NCBI GenBank assembly: GCA_020205615.1
Contig: CM035153.1
Span: 77,382,471-77,446,470, forward strand
Direction of reading: 5' to 3'
Length of the DNA: 64,000 bases
From: Panax quinquefolius
Taxonomy: Eukaryota > Streptophyta > Magnoliopsida > Apiales > Araliaceae
Part shown: positions 48,236 through 59,110 of the stretch, in pieces
Layout: the number at the start of each line of letters is the position of its first letter
Position numbering within the stretch: position 1 is the first letter of the stretch
Made by a program: the position numbers and the translations under genes
Notes under the pieces: generated by a model
Databases searched by the model: none
What the model saw: only the letters and a program-made list of their open reading frames with translations
Told to the model about the DNA's origin: nothing

Positions 48236-49417
48236 TGTAATACCCGAGAATTTCTGTGTATTAAAAAATAAATATATTAATGGAAATAAATATTTATTTG
48301 AATAAGAACGATTTCATGTTGTGAAATGAGATAACTCAAATATATTAAATAAATGAATAATTGAGAATATGTGGAGTTTGTGGTAAACTCGTTGAAAGCC
48401 TTGTGTGGCATAGTGATGGGAAATACTAATAGTAATGTTAATCGGAGAAGAGATTATGAAATGAGCAATTGGTAATATTAATTATCAATTGTTGTTGTAG
48501 TATACTATTAGTGGTTAATTGATGTGTGGTATATTAATTATTTGATAATGAAGATTAATTATTGATTATTAATTGTCATATTATTTAATTGATAATGGTT
48601 ATAGTGGAATATTGATTTCTTGGTAATTAATTAATAATAGGTGATTATTATATAGATAAGTAATGGTTATGGAAATCCACAAATATATTGATTAAAGATT
48701 AATTGATATTGGTGATAATTAATTAAGGAAGTGCATGATTTAATTACTTCACATAAATGAGTAAGTCAGTAAGATAATAATATTATATTAACAGTTATGT
48801 GCATATGAGCATATACGACCATACTATATGGTGCAGTGTGACATTTGGTGACTATATATTAAGTCTTATAAAATATATTGTATGAGCATTGTGACTAAGT
48901 ATATTGGTACTATATGTCATAAATACATTATCTATGTAGCAATATGTATGTGGCATATGTGGAGATAATATACCATGAACAACTAAAATATACTAGTGTG
49001 ACAAAATGTACATGGATTATATGTATATTACATTTCCATACGTTGAAACCTTAATTATTAAGTATGACATTTAATTATACTATATGGTTGAGATGTGTGT
49101 TAAAAATATAACATGAGAATAAGAGTTGTGCATAAGTATAGTCTAAGTGTTGCTAGAATGTTGAGCATTCAAGTTGTCCCAAAATGAGTGTCCCATTTGC
49201 CTAAAACTTCATTCACGTGAGTTTCAAAAAGGCTAAGGCCTATTATCTCTTCCTTCTTCCAAGCTCAAGCTAGCAATCTAAGTGATGTTTATGGGGTGAG
49301 TGGGAATATGATGCAAACCAACAACCAATCTACCAACTCCTTGATAACCTTCATGCAATACCTTAATCCTTTGGATTGAGTTCTTGGATAATGGCTTGGC
49401 ATGGTCAAGGAATGTTC

Positions 49418-49424
49418 TATAAAT
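49418..49424 (+). promoter_or_regulatory. TATA-like box of C 5' LTR
   Basis: TATAAAT in TTCTATAAATTGAAC, conserved at 61898-61904 in the 3' LTR. Likely but unproven promoter. Confidence 0.5.
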
Positions 49425-49757
49425 TGAACACTTCCCTTCATTATTTGTGTTGCTTGAATTATTTGAGAGGTGCACTAGGGACTATGAGCTGCTGAGAAAT
49501 TGAGGGAGTGTAATCTTTGTATTGAAGAATTCCATTAGGATTCATGAGGTATAATTCTATTTCTATGTTCTTAATTCTTAAGTTTGTCAAATTCTAGCAT
49601 TTGTTGAATTCTTTGTTAATTGATGTAGAATAGCATGTTATTATGTTATTTGAGTTGGTACACATGATTTGAATCATGGTAGCTAGTCTGGTTTCAAGTG
49701 TAGCATCTCTTGTGTCAAGGCTTTGCTTCTGTAGAGCCATTTTTTTTCAAACTGTTC

Positions 49758-49781
49758 GAAGTGGCGTGGCCGCGCCACTTC
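49758..49781. other. GC-rich hairpin in C LTR
   Basis: GAAGTGGCG and CGCCACTTC form a perfect 9-pair stem with loop TGGCCG. The equivalent in the 3' LTR (about 62238-62263) is partly eroded. Confidence 0.8.
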
Positions 49782-50103
49782 CATAGGCTAATACTACGCG
49801 GCCGCGCGTGGTGCAGTTCTAAGATAATGATTTGAGGTTTCTGAATTGTTTTGAGCATGATATGATAATTAGGTTAAGCCTATAAATGACCCTATCATGT
49901 GGCTAGATATTGTTTTGAACATGTTATGTTGTTTTAGCATGATTTGAGCTAAGTTTTCAAGAAAACTTCAAGTTTTGGAAAAGATAGAAATTGTAAACTT
50001 GATTAATGCATATCCTGATCTTGCAAAGCATGTTAGTATGGTTTTGAAATGTATGTCGGACATACTAACATAAATATATGAATTTCATATTGAAGCATGA
50101 ATA

Positions 50104-50108
50104 TGTTA
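50104..50108. other. Target-site duplication of solo LTR D, left copy
   Basis: TGTTA, repeated at 52804-52808. The uninterrupted C LTR at 62586-62595 has one copy (CATGTTAGGC). Confidence 0.93.
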
Positions 50109-51710
50109 TGTAAGACCCCAACTTATTATTAATGAAATTTAATTTTCTCTATTTATTATTTTGAAATAGTAAGGGTTGATTTGATTAATGTGGATAGTTA
50201 GGGTAAAATACGCAAATATTTCAAAATAAGCAAGTGGTTATAAAATATTCATTGTTGTTTGGTGAATATTCGCATCTTTGTCTGTCGGGGGATATTAAAT
50301 GCGACCACAAGCGACCCAATAATGGGCCCATAAACGAGCGATTGGATGAAGAAAACGACAAATATAAGTTGTTTAAAAATAACGGCGTGGTTATTCTAGT
50401 TAATCTTGTTAAAATACCGGTGGTTAAAACACACGATAGCACCGATATTGCACCAATTATTGATTCTTACGTAAGAAGGCACTACTCTCATAATGGTTAC
50501 GATGAATTACCGCTCGATATTTTATTGAGTTAATAATTGCTACGTTGATATTTTATATTCTTTGTTGTTTGATAATTGTCATTACACAAAGATTTTTTCA
50601 TTATCGAAGCAATAATTCATATTATCTGAATAATATTATTAGATAACATTATTGGCAATGTCTAGAAAGTTCTGCATCAAGGAGAGGTTTGGTCACCTAA
50701 TTGCGCCACCAAGAAGAAGAAATTCTTATTGAAAGCCCCTCTATCCCAGGAACCGCACGGTTTGTCAATAATGTGATTCTCAATAATATTATTTATGAAT
50801 AATTAATTATTGATTTATATGATGAGGAAAATATTGATTTTATGAGGATATAGATGGAGAAAATTTTTAATGTGACAATTGTTGAAAATTAATATTTTAT
50901 CTTTTTTTGATAAAATAATTCATTTAAATATATTATTTTAATAATATATTAACGATGATATTTTTACAATGAATGTGGGATATATGAGTATATGAGGAGG
51001 AAGAGTATTTTGTGGCATTAAATGTTTAACACATGTTTTGTGTGTTGGTGGACACAATTATTGAATCGACATTTGATTATAACACAGTAAAATCGCCTCG
51101 TTGTGAATTTCTTTGGTCAATTTCTATTTGGAATTTGGAAAAACTTTCTTCTCGTAGTTGTAGAGAATTGAATTTCCTATAAAAACTCTCGAGATTCGAA
51201 TTTTCTGATGAAAGGGCTATTTATTATGAATTATTGAAGTTCCGAAGTTCCGAAATAATTAATTTTTGGGAGTTTTAGTTAATTATTTTGAGAAAAACGT
51301 TTTTTGCAACTAAGTTGGCCTCACATGTGATTCAAATGGGCTGAGATCAGTTGTCTAAGGTGGGCTAAAGAAAATGTGAAAAATATATTAATATTATATT
51401 CAATTTTCTGCTTTGGTGTTCTAAACAATTTCCTATAAATAGGGTGCTTAGGTTAGAATTGAAAACACACACAAAACTGAAGTTTCTCTCTATTTCTCTC
51501 TCGATATATTGAGCGTATTCTTGTGAGTATACTTTGAGTATTGTTAGACGGTGCAAGTTCCCTTCAGCACTATACCCGGTATTCCAGCTAGAAGTACTAA
51601 TCTTTCGAGGTAAGGGATGTTATTTTCTTCTCAAATGATATTACTTCTTGAATATCATTATCTTTGAAATATTGGTTGGAACTTTTTATCAAATTTGGAA
51701 TTTTTCATGT

Positions 51711-51880
51711 CGGTTACTATTCATGAGTTACTATTCACGAGTTACTATTCATGAGTTACTATTCACGATTACTATTCACGAGTACTATTCATGAAGATAT
51801 TTTTTGTGGAATTTCTATCTTTTGGTGTCTGAATTACTATTCACGTATACGGCACTATTCACGATACTCTGACACTATTC
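51711..51880 (+). repeat. TACTATTCAYGA tandem repeat in LTR D
   Basis: Consecutive TTACTATTCATGAG and TTACTATTCACGAG units, more regular than in H. Confidence 0.85.
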
Positions 51881-52126
51881 AATAGAAAAATAAAATTTCT
51901 TCTTTTGTCCAAAATATCTATTCTGGATACTAGCTTTGATTGTATCCATGTTTTGATCATTCTTGAATTTTACACCACTATGATTATTTTTGAGGTATTT
52001 TTGAACATGGATAAAACAAAGTACGAATCCTTAATCCTTAATCCTTGTCATTTTGTTTCACTGGATTCGTTTCTTTAAAAAAATATTTTTCATCATCCTC
52101 AGTCTTAAATGATGATATTATTGAAT

Positions 52127-52251
52127 ATCTTTGGCCTGTAGTGCAAAGATGAATGATTTCTCAAGAATATCTTTGGTAGTAGTGCAAAGATGAGCAGTGT
52201 TTAGATGAACATGACCAATCGATGAATATCTTTGGCACAGAGTGCAAAGAT
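52127..52251 (+). repeat. Three ATCTTTGG..GTGCAAAGAT hairpins in LTR D
   Basis: ATCTTTGGCCTGTAGTGC plus AAAGAT at 52127-52150, and similar units at about 52169-52191 and 52228-52251. The ends of each unit are complementary (ATCTTT with AAAGAT). Confidence 0.75.
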
Positions 52252-53284
52252 GAATATTTGATTCCGGATGTATATTGATTGATGTTACAGGGATAAAAGA
52301 TGAGCGATGAACTTTTAAATTCATACATAGAAGATAGTAGTTTGCATTCTCTACTTAACTCTTCTAATGAATTATTATTTCCAATTGAGAATATTGATTT
52401 AAAATTTGTTGTCTATTGTATTCTATTAGATTTTTCCTGTTGAAGACTAACGGTAATTTGTTGTATATTATCTTAGTCATAATATTCTTTACTTGGGCTA
52501 GTTGAGCTCACCCTTTTCTTTTTTGTACCATTTTTCTTCTCGTGAGGCGAGAATATAGCGAGTACGAGTCGGGGTATGGAATGAAGGTTTTAGAAAGGAT
52601 TGTTTAGTAGTCCTCACCATTTTTGTAAAATAATGTATCAATAAATGTGATGAGGATTTATTTGAGTATAGATATTGTCTAGAAGATAATATTTGTATTC
52701 AAACTCACAGTTTTACTATTGTAATAATAAAGTTGTAGTTGTTTCTGTACCATGTATTGACAACTCAGAATAGGTGATGTATACCTATTTTGGAGGCGTC
52801 ACATGTTAGGCTCATTTGTAAGCTTTACTAATGAAAATGCGAACATTGAATGTGAATGCTGATGTGCTACTTTAAAAGTAAGAACCTGATGATTATGAGC
52901 ATGTTAGATGATACCCTTAGATGCACTCATGTATCATAAATGTATATATACCATGCTTAGGTATCGTAATTCATGGAAATCATAAGCGAAGCATATTTTC
53001 AAACAAAACGATGTTAAATACATATATGTGATATGAATACTCACAAGCATGTCTAATATGAGTTATATGACTACTTTATCTATTTAACAATCAAGAATGT
53101 TGGACTTTGTGATTTCATAACCTTAAAAGGCCTTAATTTGTTGAGATGTCCAACTTAGGACCATATCATGCAAAACGGGGCTTAGATTAAACTAGGAAAA
53201 TGCAAAAGGATCCTTAACATGTTAATATGCATTATGTTTGTAAGGATAGACAAGTTAGGTCGCGTGTCTCCTTAGTGCAAATCA

Positions 53285-53298
53285 GGCGCGGCCGCGCC
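53285..53298. other. GC-rich palindrome in C LTR
   Basis: GGCGCGGCCGCGCC, a perfect 14-base palindrome in an AT-rich setting. The 3' LTR has GGCACGGCCGCGCC. Confidence 0.85.
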
Positions 53299-54378
53299 AG
53301 TCCGCTGTAGGATCAGTTTTCTGCTATCAATTTGTAGAAGTTGTATACTTGTATTATTACTCTAGCATGTATTATATGACCAATACATGTCCAATGTGAT
53401 TAGAAGCAAGCTAGATAATACGAGTTAATGATTAATGATGTGATTATAAACTTTCGAGTGATAAGTCCAAAAAGTATTTGCAAACTATAAAGCAACGATG
53501 AAAGACTATGTTAATTGATTTCCATGGTGACTTACAAACTGATTTTTGTGTTATAAGTAAGTAAGGTATGATATGGAGTATGTGAAGAGTATACAACTAA
53601 GTTAGATGTTTAAGTATGCATTTAAACTTACATATCAGGCGTTAGTACATTTAAATAATGAATATCTTTTATACATATTACATTATGTTAGGATTTGAAA
53701 GAGTATTGTTAAGAGATATTTTGGTAAACTGCGCTTGAGGCAAGTATCCGAACCCTACTATTACTGTTGTGCAATATCATTGCAAATACCATAAGCTTAT
53801 CTTTTGAATACATGTTACATTACTTTCTCGTTCAAATGAGTTAGTATGTTAAACCCTTATGAAAGCTATTTTGCATGCTGAAATTAGTATCGTCCTTGAA
53901 TATTGTGAAAGAGTTGATGCCATTCGATTCAGCTAGACTATATGCATGTTTATAATAAAACTGTCCAAACCAATTAATTGGTGCGGAAATCTTGAAAACT
54001 GAGTTGAACAACCCTTATGGTAAGCGGAGTGTATGTTGTTGGAAACCCCAACACGTGAATAAATATTATTGTGGTGTTATACATAACGTGAAGTATTATA
54101 GACTGATCATCTATAGTACTTAATATTTCTGGTTATCAGTTTAATATTGGTAACTCTAGTGGAAGTTCAATGGTCCTTAGTGACTGCTCAGTATAAATTG
54201 CTTATCCAGTTGGATACTTTGTTAGCCGTTGAATTCATATATATATATGTTGATTTATATTGAATTGTCATATCCCTTATTCATGATGTTATTCCAATAA
54301 TTTAAACTATCCTAGAAATAACCTTCGATATTTCAAACCTTGTGATATTATATCCTACACCATTGTTGTATATTACTT

Positions 54379-54484
54379 GCTGGGCAATTTGTGCTCATCC
54401 TTGCTTATTTAAAACCTTTCAGTTAAGGAAGAACAGGGAGGTGTTTCTAGAACAGACAACGGCAAGGGCAAGGCTACCGACTAG
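54379..54484 (+). promoter_or_regulatory. Conserved hairpin, pyrimidine tract, CAG and short lysine-rich frame in C LTR
   Basis: CTGGGCAATTTGTGCTCATC, then CTTTCAG (CAG 54420-54422), then a frame reading VKEEQGGVSRTDNGKGKATD to TAG 54482-54484. Confidence 0.55.
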
Positions 54485-54775
54485 CTTGTCCTTTTTATGT
54501 TCAAATTTATTATGATGTATTAAGACTATTCCAAACTATGTTTAAGCTTATGTATGATTATGTAATAAGCCTTTATTAGATATTATTATGTAATCTATTA
54601 AGCACTGTAGGTTGCGAGACTTGGGGGAATAATTATAATAAATCGTTGTATATTATTCTAAAGTATATTTTCTATTATTTATGAGTTATTTTAGTTATTA
54701 TGGTTTTACCATGAGATCGTGATGAACCAAATTCGAGTAACCAAGTGGAGTTTCGAATTTGGGGGCATCATAGGT

Positions 54776-54787
54776 TGGTATCAAAGC
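54776..54787 (+). other. Primer-binding site of element C
   Basis: TGGTATCAAAGC five bases after the LTR end; tRNA-Met type, identical to that of element A. Confidence 0.85.
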
Positions 54788-54993
54788 CGTAGTTATAAAC
54801 CTTAGGAGCGAGTGTCCTTAGATTATAACTCGGGTGAACTTAGAAGTTAGTGAAGGGATAAAACTCATGTAGAGTTTTCCTTGAGAGACTTAGTGTATTG
54901 TGAAATGTAACTTTATTCTATACAATGAACTTATGTTTGTTTAACATTCTAATGGAGTTGTTGTTTGTGTTGTCTTATGTTGGTGATTGTAGG

Positions 54994-55596
54994 ATGACTG
55001 ACATGGGAGGACCTAGTCGAGTAGTAGAGGAGGAGCCGCGTGATATCAACGTAGTATTTGAGGCACCCTTGATAGCAGAGCCTATTTCAGTAGTAGCCCC
55101 TTTTGATGATGACGATAAGGAAGAAGTGGAGTCTGACCCTGAAGAGGAGCCTTTTGAGGAGGAGCCCAAGCCTATGGAGGACTCCGACTAGGCTACTTTT
55201 GAGGATCAGATGTTAGGAGAGTATGAGGAGCAGATATTGGAGTTGGGATTTAGAGTGGAGGAGCTAGAGGCTGAGGCTAGGGAGAGGGAGTCTGCATTCC
55301 AGAAGTTAAGGGACAAGGACCATCAAAGGAAACTAGTGATGCAGGAGATGGAGGTGGAGATTTCTCACCGTAAGGAAGCAGGGATCCAGATGGGAGCTTT
55401 GTTTCACCGAGCAGTGGCAAGGAATGTTGAGGTGGCAGGAAAGTTGGAGGAATTAGAGCAGAAGGTGTTGAGTGAGATGGCGGAGAAGGAGGCTCTTCGA
55501 ACTCTGTTAGAAATGGAAGTGATGGATAGGATTCACTTCGAGGAGAAGTGGGAAGAAGCCAATGATAGGGCAGATGATCTAGAGGATGAGGTGTGA
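54994..55596 (+). pseudogene. Extra acidic coiled-coil ORF upstream of gag, element C
   Basis: From ATG 54994-54996: MTDMGGPSRVVEEEPRDINV, then a very acidic stretch (VESDPEEEPFEEEPKPMEDSD), split here as VESDPEEEPF and EEEPKPMEDSD, an in-frame TAG at 55189-55191, then a heptad-rich helix in the same frame (VEELEAEARERESAF, KLEELEQKVLSEMAEKEAL) to a TGA at 55594-55596. It spans 200 codons and lies between primer site and gag. The EEEPRDIxVV motif and acid-then-helix plan match element B (12301-12798). The ATG follows GGTGATTGTAGG, which resembles a 3' splice site. Function unknown. Confidence 0.75.
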
Positions 55597-56127
55597 TGCA
55601 AAAGAAGGAAGATGAACAAGATGGGCTATGCTCTTCGCATGACCATGGAGAGATTGATCGATGGGGTAAATCATTACCCAGCTGAGTAAGGATAGACCCG
55701 ACATACCATAAGCCAAGACATGGTGGTGCACATCACACAGAAGGAATATTAGAGCGTTGTTGTGCGTAGGATGTTAGATTAAGTCTAGAAGGAAAACATT
55801 AGTAGTGTAGTAGTTTATTTATGTGTTGTAATAGGTTGTTGTGATCTCAATCTTTTGTGTAAGATGATAGATAGTGGTAAACCCCCAAAATTTCTTAAAA
55901 GTGAATAGTGGTAGTAGTTGGTATGTCCTCGTCTTTTGTGATAATAGGGTATATGTGTTATCATTTATAGTAGTATGCTAGAAAAGAACATGTAATGTAA
56001 CCCTTTGGCATATGAACATAAATGATCCTATTTCAGAAAATGTGTTATAAGCCTGTAGTTCTTTTCTATTGTGAAATGTCTAAGTATTATAACTAGATAA
56101 TAAAATAAAAATTTTGTTATGCAAAAA
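55597..56127 (+). other. Spacer between extra ORF and gag in element C
   Basis: About 530 bases. A frame-shifted extension of the coiled-coil peptide may run to about 55690 (RLIDGVNHYPAE). Otherwise no gene is seen. Confidence 0.5.
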
Positions 56128-57233
56128 ATGTCGCCCAGACGTAGAATAACTTTTCTAGAAGAGTCGGTTAATGATGAGAGAGGTCTTGTAGATCCGATAC
56201 AGAGACTGGTAGATTTATTGGGAGAAGCTTTGAGGGGAAGAAACAAACCCGTAACACCCATTCCCCAAACTGTCCCAGTAACAACCTTAAAAGATTTTAA
56301 GAGTGTAGGACCCCCAGTGTTCGCAGGAACCACTGACCCGATAGTTGCGCAAACCTGGATCAAGGAGATTGAGAAGACCTTCACTATAGCTCGCGTGGGA
56401 GAAGACCAGAAGACAGTATTTTCCACATACATGATGAGGGGTGAAGCAAATTATTAGTGGGAAATGAATAAGCAGAGAGCGGGGGAAGGAACGATATCAT
56501 GGGAGATGTTCACTACATTGTTCTTCGAGAACTATTTCCCGAATAGTATGAAGAGTAGGATGGAAGTAAAATTCCTAGAATTAAAGAAAGCTGATATGAC
56601 GATGGCGCAGTACGCAGCTAAGTTCAATGAACTAGGGCGGTTTGCAGAACACCAAGTTGTGGATGAGCAGAGGAAGGCGTGACATTTCGAACGAGGGGTG
56701 AAACCGTGGTTATAGAATAAGGTATCAGTCTTTCAGATTGATTCCTTTACATTGTTGTTGGAGAAGGCAATCATTGCGGAAGGTGGCAGTGAGGCCTTAA
56801 GTCTGTATCATAAGAAGAAGAAGAATAAGAACACTAGAAGTGAGCATCGAGGAGGGAGTAGCAGCGGATGAAGTAACTCCGGAAAGAGGAAATGGGAAAA
56901 CAACAACAACAGAAGCAACAATCAAGGTGGGAATCACCAAGAAAACATCAAGAAGAGATCAAAAGCTTTAAACAAATGTGGAAGAAGCCATCAGGGAGAA
57001 TGCTGGAAGAGGAAAAACACTTGCTATAATTGCGGCCAAGAGGGGCACATATCGCCAAACTGCCCGAAGCCGAAGAAAATCAGAGGATGTTTTGCTTGTG
57101 GATCAACAAAGCACCAGATAAAGGAATGCCCAAAGAAAGGAAGTGGTGGAGCTGGCGGAAGCCAAGGAGGAGGAAGTAAGTTGATGATTGGTGGACCTGC
57201 GCAACCCAACCGATCGACCGCTCGAAACCTTTA
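56128..57233 (+). pseudogene. Element C gag with nucleocapsid, degraded
   Basis: Start MSPRRRITFLEESV. Capsid landmarks: VGPPVFAGTTDPIVAQTWI, MRGEANY then TAG replacing a Trp codon of YWW (TGG to TAG), ISWEMFTTLFFENYF, AQYAAKFNELGRFAEHQV. Further stops follow RKA (CGA to TGA) and PWL. Then an Asn/Gly-rich linker and two complete knuckles, [14 protein letters not shown] and [14 protein letters not shown], so zinc binding is conserved. One extra base near 57220 breaks the link to the protease frame; in B the two are in one frame. Confidence 0.88.
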
Positions 57234-58666
57234 ACATGACTGTCCAAGACACCGTAGCTGCAAAGGACGTGGTGTCAGGTATAATCCCAATCAATAATAT
57301 AAATGGTTATGTATTATTTGATTCGGGTGCCACCTGTTCATTCGTATCCGAAGAATTTGCTAATAAACTTAGTACACCCTGAGAATGTTTACAAGATCCT
57401 TTGAACATAGAAGTTGAGAATAAGGAAATAATCCCTGTAGAATACGTCTATCGAAATTATCGCGCAAACATTAGAGAACATGAACTGAGCGTAGACTTGA
57501 TTCCTATTAGAATAAGAGAGTTTAATGTAATACTGGGGATGGATTGGTTATATAACCATGTAGCAGTGATTGACAGTCATAATAAATGTGTGAACCTTCA
57601 TACTCTGAGTAAGTCTAAGGTAGTGTTTTATGGTAGCTCATCGCTTAAGTAATCGTGTTGCGTTACGATGATGCAGGCCAAGAAATTGTTAAAGAAAGGA
57701 TGCGTAGGTTATTTAGCTTACGTGGTGGATACTCGAAAAAAGGGAGTAGAGATTAATGATATACTCATAGTGAGTGAATTTCAGGATGTGTTTCCGGACG
57801 ATCTGCCTGGCCTTCCGCCAGACAGAGAAATTGAATTCGTAATAGATTTAGCACCGGGAACGGAACCGATTTCGAAAGCTCCATATCGTATGGCGCCTGT
57901 AGAAATGAAGTAATTGATGATACAACTTCAAGAGTTATTGGATAAAGGTTACATTCGATCGAGTCTGTCTCCTAGGGGAGCACCTATGTTATTCGTTAAG
58001 AAAAAGGATGGATCGATGAGGCTCTATATCGATTATCGAGAATTGAACAGAGTAATGATCAAGAACAAATATCCATTACCGAGGATAGACGACTTATTTA
58101 ATCAACTGAAAGGAGCGAAATGTTTCTCGAAGATCGACCTACAGACAGGATATCACCAACTGAAAGTGCGGGGTGAGGACATACCAAAGACTGCGTTTAG
58201 AACCTGTTATGGACATTATAAGTTTTTGGTAATGTCATTCGGTTTAACTAATGCTCCGACAGCATTGATGGACTTGATGAATCGAGCTTTCAAGCCATAT
58301 TTGGATAAATTTGTAGTGGTTTTCATAGACGATATTTTGATATACTCAAAGATGAAGGAAGAACATGTCGAACATCTGAAGATTGTTTTAGAGGCACTAC
58401 GAGAGGAGAAGATGTATGCGAAGTTTTCTAAGTGCGAATTTTGGATAAAGAAGGTTCAATTCTTAGGCCACGTGGTGGATGAGAATGGAATCTCAGTAGA
58501 CCCTGAAAAGGTCGAAGAAGTGACTAATTGGGAACAACCAAGAACTCCGACGGAGGTGAGAAGTTTATTAGGGTTAGCTGGATACTATCAAAGATTCATC
58601 CAAGATTTTTCTAAGATAGCAACCCCGTTGACTAATATGACGAGAAAAATGATGAAATTTGTATAG
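57188..58666 (+). pseudogene. Element C protease and reverse transcriptase, degraded
   Basis: Protease: PINNINGYVLFDSGATCSFV with intact active site, and VILGMDWLYNH. Linker: [61 protein letters not shown] and an intact catalytic box [12 protein letters not shown], then [12 protein letters not shown] and [13 protein letters not shown]. Stops occur at about 57380, 57650, 57911 and 58664 (the last is FVW with TGG to TAG), all in one frame. The 250-codon RT piece (57914-58666) is the longest open part. Confidence 0.9.
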
Positions 58667-59110
58667 ACCAACAAATGCAAAGAGAGTTTTCATGAGTTGA
58701 AGAAGAGATTAAGCGAGGCGCCTGTATTATCATTATCATATGATACGGGAGGATTTGTGGTGTATAGTGATGCATCGCATAGAGGACTGGGCTGTGTGCT
58801 AATGCAACATGGTAAGGTCATTGCGTATGCATCACGACAATTGAAGGATTACAAAAAATGATACCCTACTCATGACTTAGAGTTAGCGGCAGTATTTTTT
58901 GCATTAAAAATATGGAGGCATTATTTGTACGGAGAAAAATGTGAGATATACACGGACCACAAAAGTCTGAAATATATCTTCACGCAGAAGGAGTTGAATA
59001 TGCATCAGAGGAGGTGGTTAAAATTAATCAAAGATTATGATTGTTAAATTTTGTATCACTCGGGGAAGGCAAACGTAGTTGCCGACGCTCTGAGCAGGAA
59101 AGGAAGGGAG
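58667..59110 (+). pseudogene. Element C RNase H, degraded
   Basis: Frame with [20 protein letters not shown], stop after [45 protein letters not shown], stop after DYDC, and GKANVVADALSRKG. The catalytic Asp of YSDAS and of YTDHKS are present. Confidence 0.88.

Larger units (their letters stand above)
50109..52803 (+). mobile_element. Solo LTR D of the G/H family
   Basis: A 2695-base LTR starting TGTAAGACCCC and ending GGAGGCGTCACA, with exact 5-base target duplications and no internal sequence. A solo LTR forms by recombination between the two LTRs of one element. It shares the TATA box, the TACTATTCA array and the GTGCAAAGAT hairpins with H. The CAG acceptor-like site seen in G and H is changed here. 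Confidence 0.95.
48236..54770 (+). repeat. 5' LTR of element C (interrupted by solo LTR D)
   Basis: Starts TGTAATACCCGAG and ends GGGGGCATCA before the primer site. Without D it is about 3.83 kb. It matches the 3' copy closely along the visible length. It contains a TATA-like TATAAAT at 49418-49424, GC-rich palindromes (49758-49781, 53285-53298) and the conserved hairpin with CAG (54379-54422). Confidence 0.92.

Noticed and set aside
49278..49475. Minus-strand ORF in the C 5' LTR with a near-identical copy at 61749-62015
   Set aside because: It is antisense across the promoter and TATA region of the LTR and is repeated only because the LTR is repeated. No protein family features.
54776..54787. 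tRNA gene suggested by tRNA-like sequence near LTR ends
   Set aside because: Only the 12-base primer complement is present; no tRNA body.
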